Translations under genes and position numbers: made by a program
Notes under the pieces: model-generated
Database searches by the model: none
Seen by the model: only the letters and a program-made list of their open reading frames with translations
Told to the model about the DNA's origin: nothing
Part shown: positions 62,722-64,000 of the stretch, piece after piece
Numbering within the stretch: position 1 is the first letter of the stretch
Layout of the letters: every line of letters begins with the position of its first letter
Assembly (NCBI RefSeq): GCF_000716595.1
Contig: NZ_JNXC01000013.1
Span: 91,044 to 155,043 of the forward strand
Origin: Saccharothrix sp. NRRL B-16314
GTDB taxonomy: Bacteria; Actinomycetota; Actinomycetes; Mycobacteriales; Pseudonocardiaceae
Reading direction: 5' to 3'
Length of the DNA: 64,000 bases

Positions 62722-63401
62722 GTCTCGTCCGCTCTGAGCACGTAACCGAGCCCACGCACGGTGTGCAGCAACCGCGGACCGTGCTCCTCCAACTTCCGGC
62801 GCAGGGCACTGACGTGCACCTCCACCAGGTTCGGGTCGTAGTCCTCGTAACCCCACACCGCGGTGAGGATCTGGGTCTTCCCCACCACCCGCCCGCGCTG
62901 GGCGGCCAGGTAGCGCAGCAGCCGCAGCTCGGTGGCGGTCAACTCGACCGGCACGTCGCCCCGCAGCACCACCGCCGAGTCGGCGTCCACCACCAGGTCA
63001 CCGATCTGGAGGGTGGACGGCGTCCGCCCCAGTCGCCGCAGCACCGCACTGACCCGCGCGACCAACTCGGCGAGCACGAACGGCTTCACCACGTAGTCGT
63101 CCGCACCCCGATCGAGCCCGCGCAGCCGATCGGACACCCCGTCCCGGGCGGTCAACATCACCACCCCGGCCCCACTCGTCCGCCGGATGACCTCCAGCAG
63201 CATGAAGCCGTCCCGACCAGGCAGCATCACGTCGAGCACCACCAGGTCCGGGCGAAACCGGGCCAACTCGCCTTCCAGTTCACGGCCGTCCGGACGGACC
63301 TGAACCTGGTAGCCCGCATCCCGCAGGGCGGAACTCACCGCGGCGCCAATCGCTTCCGCGTCTTCGATCACCAACACCCTGGCAGCAGTCGACACCTCCA
63401 C
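62718..63401 (-). CDS. OmpR-family response regulator
   Basis: A 227-aa regulator. The receiver domain shows Glu13/Asp14, phosphorylated Asp57 (VVLDVMLPGRDG), TARDG and Lys106 (YVVKPF). The C-terminal winged helix has ELTATELRLLRYLA and VWGYEDYDPNLVEVHVSALRRK as its anchors. It pairs with the overlapping kinase gene; the signal is unknown. GTG 63401 is the start. The upstream DNA to the contig end is poor in information. Confidence 0.9.
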   Translation of the reverse strand: MEVSTAARVLVIEDAEAIGAAVSSALRDAGYQVQVRPDGRELEGELARFRPDLVVLDVMLPGRDGFMLLEVIRRTSGAGVVMLTARDGVSDRLRGLDRGADDYVVKPFVLAELVARVSAVLRRLGRTPSTLQIGDLVVDADSAVVLRGDVPVELTATELRLLRYLAAQRGRVVGKTQILTAVWGYEDYDPNLVEVHVSALRRKLEEHGPRLLHTVRGLGYVLRADET

Positions 63402-63941
63402 ATTCTGCGTCTCGACGCGTCTTACGGTGGCAAATCACGATGGTCCGACCAGCGGGCGGACGTTCCGGGGGTGAAGGGGTTGTGGGCCGGCCTCCGCCGA
63501 TGTCGGCGCGAACGGGGGCGGAGGCCGGTGTTCCGGTGCCCGCCGTCCAGGTGTCCACAAGGAGAACGGGCGGGCTGGTTGTGTTCGGTAGGGACTTGGG
63601 GCCTGGTGCAGGGGGCGGGCGATGCAGCGCCGGTGGTCCAGGGCGGGCGATGCAAGGCCGGTGGCGGGGATAGGTGGCGGGCGGTGGGTGGCGGGCGGTA
63701 GGTGGCGGCGGCGGGCGGCAGCGTCGGTGGTGGATGCAGATGTTGGGTGGCGGGCTGGGTGGCGGGTGGCGGAGCGTCGGTGGTGGATGGCGGTGGCGAG
63801 GCGCCGGTGGGGCCAGGCCGGTGTGGTGGCGGTGCCAGGCAGGTGGTGGCGGTGGAGGGGCGTGGGTGGCCGGTAGCCGGGGGCGGTGGAGAGGGGGTGA
63901 TGAGGGTGGTGTGAAGGGCGGCGATCCGCGCGGCTGGGCGG
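63402..63941. other. Region without a gene; G-rich low complexity
   Basis: 540 bp upstream of the response regulator. The first 180 bp looks like ordinary intergenic DNA. From about 63600 onward it consists of irregular GGTGGCGGGCGG and GGTGGTGGATGG runs on this strand. Open frames through it are compositional artefacts; one (on the minus strand) begins within adapter DNA. Confidence 0.6.
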
Positions 63942-64000
63942 CTGTCTCTTATACACATCTCCGAGCCCACGAGACCTCTCTACATCTCGTATGCCGTCTT
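63942..64000 (+). other. Illumina Nextera adapter, i7 index and P7 sequence (contaminant)
   Basis: 63942-63960 is the Nextera mosaic-end complement CTGTCTCTTATACACATCT, 63961-63975 is CCGAGCCCACGAGAC (Nextera read-2 adapter), 63976-63983 is CTCTCTAC, an i7 index, and 63984-64000 is ATCTCGTATGCCGTCTT, the start of P7. None of this is genomic. The minus-strand translation gives the artefact peptide MGSEMCIRDS known from adapter-contaminated databases. Confidence 0.97.

Noticed and set aside
63422..63970. Minus-strand protein starting MGSEMCIRDS
   Set aside because: The start codon and first residues are translated adapter; the remainder is low-complexity DNA.

Overview
The window is about 64 kb of very GC-rich actinobacterial DNA: nearly every gene uses G/C at third codon positions, GTG starts are common, and neighbouring genes often overlap by 4 nt (ATGA or GTGA). 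Gene content and order point to the Pseudonocardiales, something like Saccharothrix, Lentzea or Actinosynnema. Two blocks follow gene orders I know from Mycobacterium tuberculosis: a block like Rv1231c-Rv1239c (MgtE-like PRC/CBS protein, DUF4190, stress protein, lpqY-sugABC, corA) and a block like Rv3200c-Rv3212 (PQQ-like protein, rhlE, ferritin-like protein, DUF3107, TetR, DUF3152, moeZ, a TIGR02569-type protein, alkyltransferase-like protein, adnA, adnB, RCK potassium channel). The last 59 bases are Illumina Nextera adapter with an i7 index, so the sequence is an uncurated short-read contig that ends there.

Layout. 1-7.8 kb: MgtE-like protein (cut by the left edge), a kinase pair, a beta-methylmalyl-CoA lyase type enzyme, a lower-GC orphan DndB-like (DGQHR) gene, and an acyl-CoA dehydrogenase. 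7.9-12.3 kb: the trehalose-type ABC importer lpqY-sugABC, ending in a strong terminator. 12.5-21.4 kb: a dehydrogenase, an acetyltransferase, a ParB-like protein, a phosphoesterase, two DUF2332 paralogues, corA flanked by two very small ORFs, a MaoC protein and a Nudix hydrolase. 21.5-25.8 kb: a PH-domain membrane protein, a PHP phosphoesterase, a 39-bp minisatellite and a RecB-type nuclease. 25.9-39 kb: the rhlE-to-moeZ housekeeping block with two TetR regulators and three alpha/beta hydrolases. 39-48.7 kb: a complete assimilatory nitrate module (nasA, FAD/BFD reductase, narK, nirB, nirD, a HemD-winged-helix fusion, a sirohydrochlorin chelatase) placed between genes that are close neighbours in mycobacteria. 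48.9-61.1 kb: pirin (frameshifted), a TPR protein, an alkyltransferase-like protein, the AdnA-AdnB break-processing machine, a dipeptidase and a potassium channel. 61.2-63.4 kb: a two-component system. 63.4-64 kb: G-rich low-complexity DNA, then adapter.

How genes work together. SugABC with LpqY should import trehalose or a related sugar. NarK brings in nitrate; NasA with its FAD/BFD partner reduces it to nitrite; NirBD reduces nitrite to ammonium. HemD and the chelatase supply two of the steps to siroheme; the methyltransferase that connects them is not in the window. AdnA-AdnB resect double-strand breaks. The lyase, the acyl-CoA dehydrogenase and possibly the MaoC protein could be parts of an ethylmalonyl-CoA type pathway.

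The observations I find most unusual are: the orphan DndB-like island with a TTA codon; a 22-codon ORF with an excellent Shine-Dalgarno just upstream of corA and a 31-aa membrane ORF just downstream; a 24-nt sequence shared upstream of two DNA-processing nuclease genes; long low-complexity insertions in AdnB and in the ATPase domain of the histidine kinase; a serpin relic; and minisatellites with 34-bp and 39-bp periods. No tRNA, rRNA, CRISPR array or insertion sequence was seen.
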